In this document: positions 24,581-35,123 of the stretch, one piece after another
How the letters are laid out: each line of letters begins with the position of its first letter
How positions within the stretch are numbered: the first letter of the stretch is position 1
Made by a program: the position numbers and the translations under genes
Notes under the pieces: model-generated
The model's database searches: none
Told to the model about the DNA's origin: nothing
What the model saw: the letters and a program-made list of their open reading frames with translations, nothing else
Source of the DNA: Dysidea avara
Taxonomy: Eukaryota > Porifera > Demospongiae > Dictyoceratida > Dysideidae
DNA: 64,000 bases
Direction: 5' to 3'
Assembly (NCBI RefSeq): GCF_963678975.1
Contig: NC_089272.1
Coordinates: 62,818,574 to 62,882,573, forward strand

Positions 24581-24816
24581 ATGTAACATCAGTAAATTCC
24601 CTTAATGAAGTAACAATTGGTATGCTAGTGGCAAAGAGTGGAGTACCCGCACCACTACCAATGGAACACGACAATTTTTTTTTGAAGACAAAGGACCAAT
24701 CTTACTATGATGCTTCAACTGGAAGATTGTGTTTCAGTACCAGAAGTCAGTTGAGACTCTATTACAATTGTACACAACACCTACTGACTGGACTTTGTTA
24801 TCGCCAACTGGAATTG
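24581..24816 (+). pseudogene. penultimate exon: motif X and first half of motif I of the methyltransferase
   Basis: Borders are GTTTTTGTAG| and a |GTATGT donor. The first half reads in one frame (EVTIGMLVAKSGVPAPLPME, then KTKDQSYYDASTG). The second half makes sense only in another frame (FQYQKSVETLLQLYTTP, then TDWTLLSPTGIG), so a small indel lies near 24720-24740. The second frame ends ATT G|GTATGT in phase 1, exactly the phase needed by exon 27068-27216 to complete GIG|S. Confidence 0.55.
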
Positions 24817-24893
24817 GTATGTAATAATAGACTGTTTGTGTGTAATAGCAAAACTGGTCACTTTTAAGAATTGTTCATAGTAACCGTATTTCC

Positions 24894-25091
24894 TTGTATG
24901 CCTACATCGATGATGAGGCATTTCTGACTGAGTATGCATTGAAAATTGTTATATCAATGCTGGATTGTTCTAACATTGACTTAAGCCAGCAAGCAAGTGA
25001 GCTAGAGGAGATTGTATTGTATGGTTTGTTAGTGGCTAGTTTCTTGTCCATGGATGGATTCAGTTCTCTTCTCATAAGCTTGAAAAGCTGA
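24894..25091 (+). other. unassigned open segment in the last intron
   Basis: A 65-codon frame reads AYIDDEAFLTEYALKIVISM, continues with an acidic and aliphatic composition, and ends at a stop. It is protein-like but does not fit between the two methyltransferase exons in phase. It may be an alternative 3' end, a different decayed exon, or chance. Confidence 0.25.
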
Positions 25092-25193
25092 GACTGGGCG
25101 TAAAGTCAGATTACTTGGAAATGAGGGGGGAAAGTTGAGCTCTTTGTGATCCGGCTACTAAGGTAAAAACAGACTCCATCTGATTTGTAAGCT

Positions 25194-26065
25194 CAGGCCC
25201 GTAGCCAGGGGGGGTTCGGGGGGTTCTGAAGAACCGCCCTCTTGGAAAAAAGGTCCACAATTTCAGTAAAAGGTCCACAATTTTAGCAAAAAGGTCCACA
25301 ATTTTAGTATACAAGTCCAAATTTTCAGGAGCAAAAGTCCATTAGCTACAGTTTACTAGATACCACTATAATAAGAAGCTAAAATAAGTGCTCCGAGTAA
25401 CTCATTCAGTGCTTGCATTAAATGCAATGCAAGATCGAGATACTCTAATAGAGCAGTCAACCACTCTAATAGAACAATCACTCTAATAGAACAGTCACAA
25501 TTACATTTTCTTTTAAAAGCTACTTAATTTACATGTAGATTGTCTAAACCGAGCTTTCATTAAAATATAAGATTTTGGTGGACAAGCCCCTCCATGCAGA
25601 GCCCACGAATAGCATCCATGCTTCAACTCCATGCAATATGTAAATTAAATTTTCATTGTTTAAGACACCATTTGTTCTGCTACACTGCCCCTGTTGATCA
25701 TGGCAGAGTGCTCAATCTTTCCCATTCTTATTCATTGTGACATTCCAATATATTATATTTAGACACATGTATGTGCAGATGGTATAATTACAGTAGCAGT
25801 AGAGATATTTTTCCAGATATCATTCATACAGCTGGTCTTCAGCTTACCTAAAAAAATTGTTAATTTTATTGACTGAAATGCCACTAAATTCAACCTTTTA
25901 GTATCTGTTTTCAAAAAATTTTCTGGGGGGGCATGCCCCCAGACCCCCCTAGATTGGGTGTGCTTCGCACACCCAGTCTCAGTACCTTTATTAATCATCA
26001 TGCAAGTAAAGGTCCACTTTTGGTCAAAAAGAACCCCCCTTTCAAAATTCCTGGCTACGGGCCTG
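25194..26065. mobile_element. 872-bp hAT-like element, copy A
   Basis: The TIRs are CAGGCCCGTAGCCAGG at both ends, inverted. The flanks GTAAGCT (25187-25193 and 26066-26072) give a 7-bp duplication. Copy B at 28301-29172 has the same length and, in every stretch I compared, the same bases. The interior has no transposase; it contains GGTCCACAATTT repeats and a TACTCTAATAGAGCAGTC block. The minus frame at 25759-26190 reads through it and is not a gene. Confidence 0.85.
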
Positions 26066-26389
26066 GTAAGCTTGTCTAGATTTGAGATAAATCTGCTGAC
26101 CTGTAAGGCCCATCCTTTCCATAAGTCTGGATCCGCCTCTGGGATATAACGTATACTTTGCATGATGTAATTGAATTCCAATGATATCAATTGTATGTAT
26201 TTACCACTAACAAATAAGAATACAGTATTTACTCTAAATAATGCACCATTGAAAAATTCACCATAATATCACTGGGACTTAGTAGATGAAATGATTTCTA
26301 TAGTGAAGTACCGCGTATTTAAATATTTGTTAGTGCTTTATGGTTTATCACAGTAACTTACGATACCAGAATTAATTCGTAACTTAGCT

Positions 26390-27030
26390 CTTGTGTTTCA
26401 ATATTATTTCTTGTTAATTTCAGTACCTTTTTTGTTACTAAAATTTAATACCTTCTTTCATGTAAAGTACTGAACCTTTTTTGTTCTGGAGGCTATGTAT
26501 ACATGTATAAAGAATTTCTGTAGCATTTCTTGTCTGATGGCTTTGTGTAAAATACTGAAATTCGGTACCTTTTTGTCTGTGAAATTTCAGCACCTCATTT
26601 ATATTTGTGGTTCCATGTAAAGTACTGAAATTTTGGTACCTTTTTGTCTTTGTGACTGTGTAAAGTATTGAAATTTCAGCACCTCCTTTATATTTGTGGT
26701 TCTATGTAAAGTACTGAAATTTCAGCACCTCATTTATATTTGTGGTTCCATGTAAAGTACTGAAATTTCAGCACCTCATTTATATTTGTGGTTCCATGTA
26801 AAGTACTGTACCTTTTTGTCTTTGTGTAAAGTACTGAAATTTTGGTACCTTTTGTCTTTGTGACTGTGTAAAGTACTGAAATTTCAGCACCTCCTTTATA
26901 TTTGTGGTTCCATGTAAAGTACTGAAATTTTGGTACCTTTTTGTCTTTGTGTAAAGTACTGAAATTTTGGTACCTTTTTGTCTTTGTGACTGTGTAAAGT
27001 ACTGAAATTTCAGCACCTCCTTTATATTAC
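26390..27030 (+). repeat. minisatellite in the last intron of the methyltransferase-like gene
   Basis: About a dozen repeats combine GTAAAGTACTGAAATTTCAG, CACCTCCTTTATATTTGTGG and TTTTGGTACCTTTTTGTC in varied order. The minus frame at 26780-27016 is a translation of it. Confidence 0.85.
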
Positions 27031-27067
27031 TATACTGTATGAATATTTGATCTTTTTGTATACCCAG

Positions 27068-27216
27068 GTTCCATGGTGATTGCTGCCTTGAAACAAGGGA
27101 GAAATATTCTGTACATCAAAAACAATAGCATAAACTACATCCATGCTAAAATCTGTGCAGTAAAATTGATGTCTCTTGGTTCTTTAGAAAAGGATAGTCA
27201 TGGAAGTGACGACTGA
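27068..27216 (+). CDS. last exon: methyltransferase motif I completion and C-terminus
   Basis: Acceptor TATACCCAG precedes GTTCC, which completes a Gly codon from the previous exon. The frame reads SMVIAALKQGRNILYI, then NYIHAKICAVKLMSLGSLEK and a stop at 27214-27216. The pattern GS(M/T)xIAAL..GR..(I/L)xI followed by Y..AK..(L) is the AdoMet-binding end of N6_N4_Mtase-type enzymes. The acidic residue usually after the second strand (GIE/YIE) is K here (YIK), another sign of decay or divergence. Confidence 0.6.
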
Positions 27217-28300
27217 ACTGTAATGTTGAACTGCCGACATAATTTTTTTTGTGTTGTTCTATTATATCGTTTCAAATTATGCAGCAATATTGACTATGTA
27301 ATTATTAAAATTTATCACATGCAAAATCAAGTAATTCTCCATCACAACTGGTCTGAAATAAATGCTTCGAAATGGTCCACAATTTATAATGGTTGCAAAA
27401 TAAAGCAAATTTGCTCAAAATTTTCAGACAATAAAATGCATTTTGGATTTTCCCAGTGCATTTTGGATCCTGTTTATTACTATGAAACTTAGCAGCCAAA
27501 GATTACATATAGTTTGGCATGCTGCTTTCAAGAACATGAATGTATATAGTATTTTTTATTGTCTCATTATTAGTGAACGAAAAGTTAGCATAGAATGTCA
27601 ACTATGATATGACAATATGTTTGGCACAATGGTAATACATAGCTGTGTTGAAATGGCAAAGATGTTCCATACTGGTCTTTGTCATTTTTATCACTATACA
27701 GTATGTAGCAGAGCTTAAACGAGTCCTTGGTTGTTGAGTGTACAAACAGTATTTCAAGAAGAATGGCTGAATCGCTGAGGAGAACCTCTCCTAGATCTTT
27801 CCTGTACTAAAGGGGAACTGCAGTCATTTAAAAAAAAAAAAATTTATTTTAGTAATTGATCATGAATGTATATGAAAAGTTATGTATGTATACCATTTTT
27901 TATAGCTGTACTACATTTCACTGTGGAGATACAGCGATGGAAAGTTGCGCATGCCTGCCGCCATGTTAATTTGCGGTTAGACGTCACTGGATCTAAGTGT
28001 GGATGTTGCAGAGGAGGGTGGACATGCGCACGTGAGCGCATACATTTGTATTGAAAGTATAACCAAGCCCTCGGCGAAGTTTAAATAAGCACCATTCGAA
28101 AGTGTGCTTCACGTTTAGTTTATTTAGCCGGTCTGCCCCACTCTTCCCCGCTATTCTCGGCACGTAAATTGCTCTTGGGTTTATAGAGGACCACGTGTGC
28201 AGTAAGTTTGTCGGTAGAATCGATGCGTTGCATTCTAGAGACACCTTATAAGCTTTTATTCGAGCCTAACAATCGTTGAAGAAGGTATTATGATATACAA
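27217..28300. other. stretch without recognised genes
   Basis: Beyond the stop of the methyltransferase-like gene I see no supported exon. CACGTG occurs at about 28029 and 28192. A GC-richer patch at 27950-28200 could hold a promoter, but no transcript is identifiable. Confidence 0.4.
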
Positions 28301-29172
28301 CAGGCCCGTAGCCAGGGGGGGTTCGGGGGGTTCTGAAGAACCGCCCTCTTGGAAAAAAGGTCCACAATTTCAGTAAAAGGTCCACAATTTTAGCAAAAAG
28401 GTCCACAATTTTAGTATACAAGTCCAAATTTTCAGGAGCAAAAGTCCATTAGCTACAGTTTACTAGATACCACTATAATAAGAAGCTAAAATAAGTGCTC
28501 CGAGTAACTCATTCAGTGCTTGCATTAAATGCAATGCAAGATCGAGATACTCTAATAGAGCAGTCAACCACTCTAATAGAACAATCACTCTAATAGAACA
28601 GTCACAATTACATTTTCTTTTAAAAGCTACTTAATTTACATGTAGATTGTCTAAACCGAGCTTTCATTAAAATATAAGATTTTGGTGGACAAGCCCCTCC
28701 ATGCAGAGCCCACGAATAGCATCCATGCTTCAACTCCATGCAATATGTAAATTAAATTTTCATTGTTTAAGACACCATTTGTTCTGCTACACTGCCCCTG
28801 TTGATCATGGCAGAGTGCTCAATCTTTCCCATTCTTATTCATTGTGACATTCCAATATATTATATTTAGACACATGTATGTGCAGATGGTATAATTACAG
28901 TAGCAGTAGAGATATTTTTCCAGATATCATTCATACAGCTGGTCTTCAGCTTACCTAAAAAAATTGTTAATTTTATTGACTGAAATGCCACTAAATTCAA
29001 CCTTTTAGTATCTGTTTTCAAAAAATTTTCTGGGGGGGCATGCCCCCAGACCCCCCTAGATTGGGTGTGCTTCGCACACCCAGTCTCAGTACCTTTATTA
29101 ATCATCATGCAAGTAAAGGTCCACTTTTGGTCAAAAAGAACCCCCCTTTCAAAATTCCTGGCTACGGGCCTG
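28301..29172. mobile_element. 872-bp hAT-like element, copy B
   Basis: It has the same ends, length and orientation as copy A at 25194-26065. The flanks are TACAA (28296-28300) and TACAA (29173-29177), a 5-bp duplication. The different flanks show transposition and not a simple segmental duplication. The lack of visible differences from copy A implies very recent movement. Confidence 0.85.
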
Positions 29173-29419
29173 TACAATAAGCCTCCTATGCTCTCTCCCA
29201 TAGAGGGAAGCGGACGCCGCTAGTGTATCCTCATGGAGAATCAAGCAGGAAATAGCGGAACCTTCGTACTCATTTTCTTCCGTTTGTCACAAGAAGCACA
29301 TTAGTGTGGCTGTTGCTAAACAGGTTTTATCACTTGATTTTATCTTGGTATTTGAAACATTCAATTAGCGGTAATAATTTTCAGTAGCGCTTATATCGTG
29401 TCCACCCTCCTCGTATTCA

Positions 29420-29844
29420 ATGGCTGAGAGCAGTTTGAATACCGAGATTAAACCTTATCAGTTCGAACCCACGGATGTTTCAGGCTATAATAATGAAGAC
29501 GACAGCAGCAGCAGCGAGTCAGAAACTGCCATCATAAGAGAGCAAGCAAGTTTCACGGAACGCTAGGAAACAATGGATTGGTGCGAGTGAGCGAAATGTT
29601 CGCCCATGCCCAGTGGCATTGAATTCCAGTGTTGTCGAGAGATGGAAGGGATAGACGAACAACCGACAGAACACGGGGGAGATATTCAGTACATAACGGA
29701 TGAGCAATTTAAAGTGGTCTGCCTCAACATAGATAATATATATATAGATATTATCTATGGCCTCAACAAAGATGTTTTGTACACTGCACTGGTAACAATG
29801 AAGTCAGTACGCGGTGATTCTTTGCGCCTTCCACTGGCTAACAG
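29420..29844 (+). pseudogene. first exon resembling the P2X7-type intracellular (zinc-binding) domain, broken
   Basis: ATG at 29420 opens a frame MAESSLNTEIKPYQFEPTD followed by an acidic Ser-rich stretch. It then has stops TAG (after SFTER) and TGA (after WCE), and in the same frame continues KCSPMPSGIEFQCCREMEG, QYITDEQFKVVCLN, and, after a palindromic insertion, KDVLYTALVTM. It ends AACAG|GTAAGT at 29844. The order WCxCxxC, MPxxxEC.CCRE, ..C(I/L)T.H/E..F..VCL is that of the Cys-rich domain at the C-terminus of vertebrate P2X7, which is widespread in invertebrate transposon-like proteins. The TGA falls where a conserved Cys is expected. Downstream exons are not seen. Confidence 0.6.
29721..29767. 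mobile_element. 31-32-bp palindromic micro-insertion inside the P2X7-like exon
   Basis: GCCTCAAC (29721-29728) and GCCTCAAC (29760-29767) flank a 31-bp near-palindrome beginning ATAGATAATA and ending TATTATCTATG. Insert plus duplication is 39 bp, so the frame is kept and 13 residues are added between VVCLN and KDVLYTAL. It has the same ATAGAT...ATCTATG ends as the insertion at 19497-19542. Confidence 0.6.
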
Positions 29845-29889
29845 GTAAGTCTTACAGGCAATTAATAAACGCTGATTTGTAATCATTTA

Positions 29890-30046
29890 TGGTGTCAGTG
29901 TTCTATACCATATGCGTATTTTGTACCGTACGCGTATGGTATGTACCATACGCGTATGGTACATACCATACGCGTACGGTACGATTTTCCGTACCATACG
30001 CGTACGGTATAGACATACGCGTATGGTACGTACCATATGCGTATTA
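29890..30046. repeat. array of TACGCGTA palindromes
   Basis: At least six copies of the palindrome GTACCATACGCGTATGGTAC or close variants lie head to tail, so the array can fold in many registers. The same unit, in the opposite orientation and split by an insertion, is at 46047-46911. Frames translating to VWYVPYAYGT-like repeats are artefacts. Confidence 0.75.
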
Positions 30047-30168
30047 TGCCTTTTCTCAGCCTTGCCATCACCTATAGCTACGATGGGCTGTCTTTACAAG
30101 CATTTCTAGCTGAGCAAACTTAGAACACAACACAATAATCTGCTTACTACTGAGCTGTAACTATACAC

Positions 30169-30310
30169 AGTAAATTCGGAAGTGTGAAATTCACACCATA
30201 AAGTATGATTATCACACTAAATGCCTTTTATACCGTAGGTATGAAAGCCATTTTCGTACCAAATCCCTAAGTATGATCTGGAGGAAGTATGAACCTCACA
30301 CGAGCATCTG
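30169..30310. repeat. fragment of the GTGTGAAATTCACACC element family
   Basis: AGTAAATTCGGAAGTGTGAA and TTCACACC match the right end of the segment at 42430-42570 in reverse (CACTTCCAAATTTACTGTGT). The outer boundary is not resolved. Confidence 0.4.
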
Positions 30311-32708
30311 TATACTTCTGTATTTATCCGTGATATTTGCACAGTTTGTTAGCACGTGATGGTTATACTGAGTCCCATTCGAGTTACTGCCGTGTACACG
30401 TCGCCGTTCAGTGCCATGGACTTTTGTGACGTTTAATCTTCGTACAACTAGTACGACAGTGAGTTTAGCATGCTTATATACCGTTGAACTGCAGAAAGAA
30501 AATCGTCTTTTTGCTATAGCCACTTATTTGTTTGCGCAAGACGTTGGCAAGGCCCTAAAATCGCATCACCCACCATGCCCATGCGTATATAATGCAGCTA
30601 GCTAGCTTTCTTAAGACAACATTACAGTATTTACCGTTAGAAATGCACCTATGCATGTACCCCGTACTGGTAAACATGCACGTGATGATTAATGGATAAA
30701 CACACACAGAAACATGATCAATTATTTTAACAATTACAAAATTCTTGTTGACGTGGTTGAGAGGCACAGTAGTTCATTGTTGACACAAACCGATAATTCT
30801 GGCACTGCAAAAAAATGAATACATAACATTCTAGTACACTTACTATTAGCACGCAACATGTACACAGATAGAGACTGTACGCACAAAATCACACACAAAA
30901 GTCTTTGGCTATATCACAGTTGTGCCTACCCAGAGAGACACCTGCGCACTCCTCAGGTGCTGGCAATTCCTTTTGTGGCAAATAACCCATACTACTATAT
31001 GTCTTGCAGGTGAAGACGTGGGCACCCTAAGCTACACTTCAACCACCACCAATTAAGTGAGATGTGGGTAATTGGTATGCGCTACACACTCAACCCAATA
31101 ACACATCCTACAGTACATTTTCCACATTATATTTATTAAACACCAACTAATACAAAACTACGAGCTCTAATTGTTAGGATAGACTACTACTTGTTAATGT
31201 TATACTTTCACATTCCAACAGTCACACACACAAGTGACTTGCACACACATCATTTGGTGGCCTAAATTTTGAGTGCTTGTTAAAATAAGATGCATGCATT
31301 CCACCCAAGCATTTTTCTCTCTTGAACGTAGTCATTTAGCACTAAACACTGAATATAAATATATGAGCAGTCTTCCATCCCTTCGTACAACATGACTTAT
31401 AATTAATTTAAGCAGTATAACATCACACTGTAAAGCATGATTTTAGTGCACACACACAAACGCACACACTTTTCCATTCCAGTCATTCTCCACACTACAA
31501 AGGACAGCCGAGCCTAAAAATATGGTGAAAAAATACACAATACCATTTCTATCAACTTTCTTACCTGATCAGAATTGAGACTTCTTATTTGATCAGGATC
31601 AGGATTGAGAATTCTTCACACAGGAATCTTGGCAACAGGGGTAGTATGCAAGTAGAATAGTCAAACACACAACGGCTTGACCCTCTGTATAATAGTGTTC
31701 CTCTTTTAGTCACCTTGTCCAGGAAACCTCAACAACGTAGCTCCCACAACGTACACAGAATTGTCGTCTTTTGCATTACAGCGTAGGGTATCATCCAAGT
31801 CCTGTAGAGAACAATAGTACATGTACACCCCTGTATGTTAACATACTGTACACTCATGAGCAAGGGCCAATGAGTTTGGATAATAGAGGAACCACTGTAT
31901 TAGGATGTGAACAAAACCGTCCACTATAACAAGCACACATCACTATACAAAACCATAATATACTTGCACTACACTGTACTGTAGTTTGGTTTTCCTCAGA
32001 GGTCACAATTTAATCCTCTGATGTGGAATTTGGAAGTAATTCTGACTGTAAGATTGGTAACTGAAACCTATAACTGGCTACTCTATTAGAGTTATTGCAG
32101 TGACTGCTCTAGAGTACTGCACTGACTGCTCTATTAGAGTATCTCAATCCTCTGCCAAATTCAAAGTGGCTAAAAGGTAATCCAGCCAAAACCGGAGCAG
32201 CTGGACCCCTTGCTATGGCCCTGTTAATCAGGACTTAATTAAATATACATTTAATTGTGTAGATGCTTATCACACATACATACAGACAATAAGAACCCTT
32301 ACACTTTGTCCAGTAATGTTTCTCACTGACTGACTGACTGCACACTCACTCACACTGCACACTGAGAGACTTACCATCAAGTTTTACATTGTTTAATGGT
32401 TTCCCCATAAGCAGCTGGCCCACCACCAGGTATAGACTTCTTATGAAAACCAATAAATTGTCCTTCACTCTTCAGCAAACAATATCTTGGCTTCCAGTTC
32501 ACCTGAAAGGAAATGAAGTACATTTCGAATAATTAATGAAACTGACAAATGTCGTAGTAATAATACTAAGGTTGAACAGCTTGTGAATTCATGAGCTGCT
32601 CACCAGAAGAACAAGCATGCGTCCACCCTTGAAGCTCATGACATGGATCTAAATGTGCCTTGCTTCATGAATTATTTCATGATAAGTATATATCACAGTG
32701 AATCTCAC
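30311..32708. other. stretch without recognised genes
   Basis: Unique-looking AT-rich DNA. Short frames at 30296-30767 lack splice or homology support. A GATAATAGAGGAACCACTGTA fragment (31879-31899) belongs to the CAGTGGAACCTC MITE group, and TCTATTAGAGT motifs occur at about 32083 and 32130. Confidence 0.4.
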
Positions 32709-33174
32709 CAAGAGTTCATAATATATATACTGAGGAGAGTATCCTACTCTCATATACCCCTGTAGAAGGGCATATCGTGAAGTTATGATGTAACACTTCT
32801 GAGTTCGCCCATTTTTCTTTGTATAATTAATGATGTCATTAGTTGAACATGGTATCGATTGAACGCGTGCCTAACAACGTCGCTAGCAACCAAATTAACT
32901 CCATTTCTCACCAAACTACAATCGTTCCTTCATGGGTTAAGACCGCTTCGTAGGCGTTTCTTGCTAGGCCATTTGCAAATACAGCTATCCTGAGTGTCGC
33001 GAGTGTGAAATGGTGCTAACGATTCCTGTACTTTTACGGCTGCTCGTACATCACAAACCACAGCATCTTGTCATTACATCATTTTCATTACATCATAACT
33101 TCACGATACGCCCTTCTACAGGGGTATATGAGAGTAGGATACTCTTCTCAGTATATATATATTATGAACTCTTG
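32709..33174. mobile_element. CAAGAGTTCATAATA element, copy with ATCTCAC 7-bp TSD
   Basis: Long TIRs (roughly 90-100 bp) begin CAAGAGTTCATAATATATAT and continue GAGAGTATCCTACTCTCATA. ATCTCAC flanks both sides (32702-32708, 33175-33181). There is no transposase. A close relative lies at 39316-39775. Confidence 0.85.
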
Positions 33175-33289
33175 ATCTCACTTAACATAAGCTTCAGCTT
33201 GATATGGAAATACCGTAATATTATTTAGATAACGGATAATATTTATAATTTTTCAATACCGTCCAGCACTAGCTACTGTGTATATAAAT

Positions 33290-35110
33290 GAATGGGCTTC
33301 ATTTATCCAATTTATCCAATTTTTCCATTATCTATACTTACAGTAGGGTCTGATGAGTTCGGATACCTGTAATTAGAGGGACCATTGTATTTCAAATGCA
33401 CTAGAAATTCTTGAGGAAGGAGAAAACATACTTTACATTTATTTTAACCTGTTCACTTTTGAGGTGCATTAATTAGAGTTATCCAGTTTCCCCATGACAC
33501 CCACTGAAGTTCTCACGTAAATGATCAGACAAGACAAATGGAATTTCTCAGTGAATAGTAAGAAGATAAATTTACAATGAAAATAAATTAAGGGCATAGA
33601 CATGTGAGTGAAGCGTAAGCTTCGTTCTTGGTCAACAATAGCAACTGAGCATAATCAGGCATCAAAGCTGGAACCATTTAATACCAGACTGATGCTCCAG
33701 CCAACTGACTTTTATATGCTGCCTCACACAGACGTACACGCACCTGCTACATAAACAAAGCAAAGCCTCTGATAATATCTGACTTGTGCTGTAAACAACG
33801 AAAGTTTGGCGTGACTTAAGTTGGCGAATCAACTTGCAAAGCAGGTTGGCAGATGAAACTTTGGTGAATTTACCACACAGCCAATAGTGAGCAATATACA
33901 TAGCTAATTGATGAATAAAAGTTATATAATTAGGCAAATTTTTTCAACTCACCAAATTCGCCAAACTTAAGACACGCCAAACTTTCATCGTTTATGCCAT
34001 AATGGTCTGCCATGATGTCACTACCCAATGAATTATTTCCCTATTCTCCACCTTTAGATGGTCAGAATGGGCATTACTGCAACTGAGATAACATTCTGTA
34101 CAGGTAAAAACAACACTCCTTAATTGCTTAATTGTGCAACTTTTGCAGGGTTAGAAAGGGATGAAACATGCCTTAAGACACTATGAAGATGAGTTCCCTG
34201 TTTTCAGAAAAATCAAAGACATTTTAAGCTAAATAAAGATAACTCTTTACTCATTTTAATGTCACATTATATGTATGGGGTTCATTAGGTTCTTACGAAG
34301 TACTGTACGTAGCTGCAATTGAAGAAATATTTGCTTATTGTCAGGAAGAACTGTTAGATTACCAGCCATTGTATCTGTCAAGGTCATTTACTGATTTACT
34401 GTACCATCACCTTTGTTTATAAGAATTCATTATATGGATACAAATTAACAAGTTAGCATGCACAGAATTGTATAAATTATGTAATCACATTAGTGGTTGA
34501 TTTCCCATTCCACACACACACACGCACACACACACACACGCATGCACGCACAGTTGGGAATTCTTTGGCGGAGAGCAAGTCTACTGACTTTTTGCGTAGA
34601 AGCTGATCATTAGATATCCAGGAAATATTTATCTTATTACAGAATAATAATGGTCACTATCCAATTCTCTCTGAGTGACAGGGTTTTGCAGATAATTAAG
34701 TTCATCTGTGACATACAGTAGTCACATCTATTTTGGACCAAGATATCTGCCCCATTGTCACATTTTTTGAGTTATACCAGGGTTTAGTCCTGGCAAAGTC
34801 TCTGAGCAATTAGGCATGCTCGCGTCTTGTGAGATTAGATTTAAAGTATTCCCTCCAATGTTGCAGTATACATGTAGTTGCAAGCTTCCTTACAGTAGTG
34901 CTTATCACTGCATTATTATTTTCTCTCAGTGTCAGTTGATGGTGCTTTTTGAAGATTTCTTATTGTATCACAGAATATATAATGTAAGAGCCTTGCTGTT
35001 GGCACGAAGCTTAATATGCCTTGATATGATATGCCTTGACATGGTTATACTGCGATATATTTTAGATACCAGTACCAGTATCGTTTATAACTTTTCTATC
35101 AGTCACTACT
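33290..35110 (+). repeat. tandem segmental duplication, unit 1
   Basis: This segment is collinear with 35124-37640: AAATGGGCTTC start, GATAATAGAGGGACCA-like block, GTGCATTAATTAGAGTTA, TAAATGATCARACAAGACAA, an AAGTTTGGCG hairpin element (33785-34000), AACTGAGATARCATTCTGTACAGGTAAAA, (CA)n, and TTCTTTGGCGGAGAGCAAGT. Units differ by many substitutions and indels. No gene is evident; the frame at 34816-35124 is not supported in unit 2. Confidence 0.7.
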
Positions 35111-35123
35111 TTGTACATAAATA

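Larger units (their letters stand above)
20268..27216 (+). pseudogene. multi-exon gene for a permuted DNA amino-methyltransferase-like protein, inactivated
   Basis: Exons read by splice signals and phase: 20268-20417, 20476-20800, 22861-23517, 23571-23757, 24024-24080, 24256-24356, 24581-24816 and 27068-27216. The last two carry the diagnostic part: a motif X-like block (YQKSVETLLQLYTTPTDW), then motif I (SPTGIG, continuing across a phase-1 junction into SMVIAALKQGRNILYI), then NYIHAKICAVKL. This order, K-P/S-v-LL...DW then GxGSMVIAAL.GR at the C-terminus, is that of N6_N4_Mtase-type (beta-class, permuted) enzymes. The expected (D/N/S)PP(Y/W/F) catalytic tetrad was not found; LAVLDYAQ (exon 3) lies where it might be. 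Breaks: frame slip at a 7-A run (22980-22986), TAA at 23685-23687, and a frame change near 24720-24740. TEs and a minisatellite occupy the introns. The family call rests on motifs alone. Confidence 0.6.

Noticed and set aside
25759-26190. 143-codon minus frame
   Set aside because: It lies mostly within the 872-bp non-autonomous element and recurs in copy B; no transposase motifs.
26780-27016. Minus frame with KFQYFTQSQRQK repeats
   Set aside because: Translation of the intron minisatellite.
29889-30109. Open frames with VWYVPYAYGT-type peptide repeats
   Set aside because: They are translations of the TACGCGTA palindrome array; similar frames appear in several phases.
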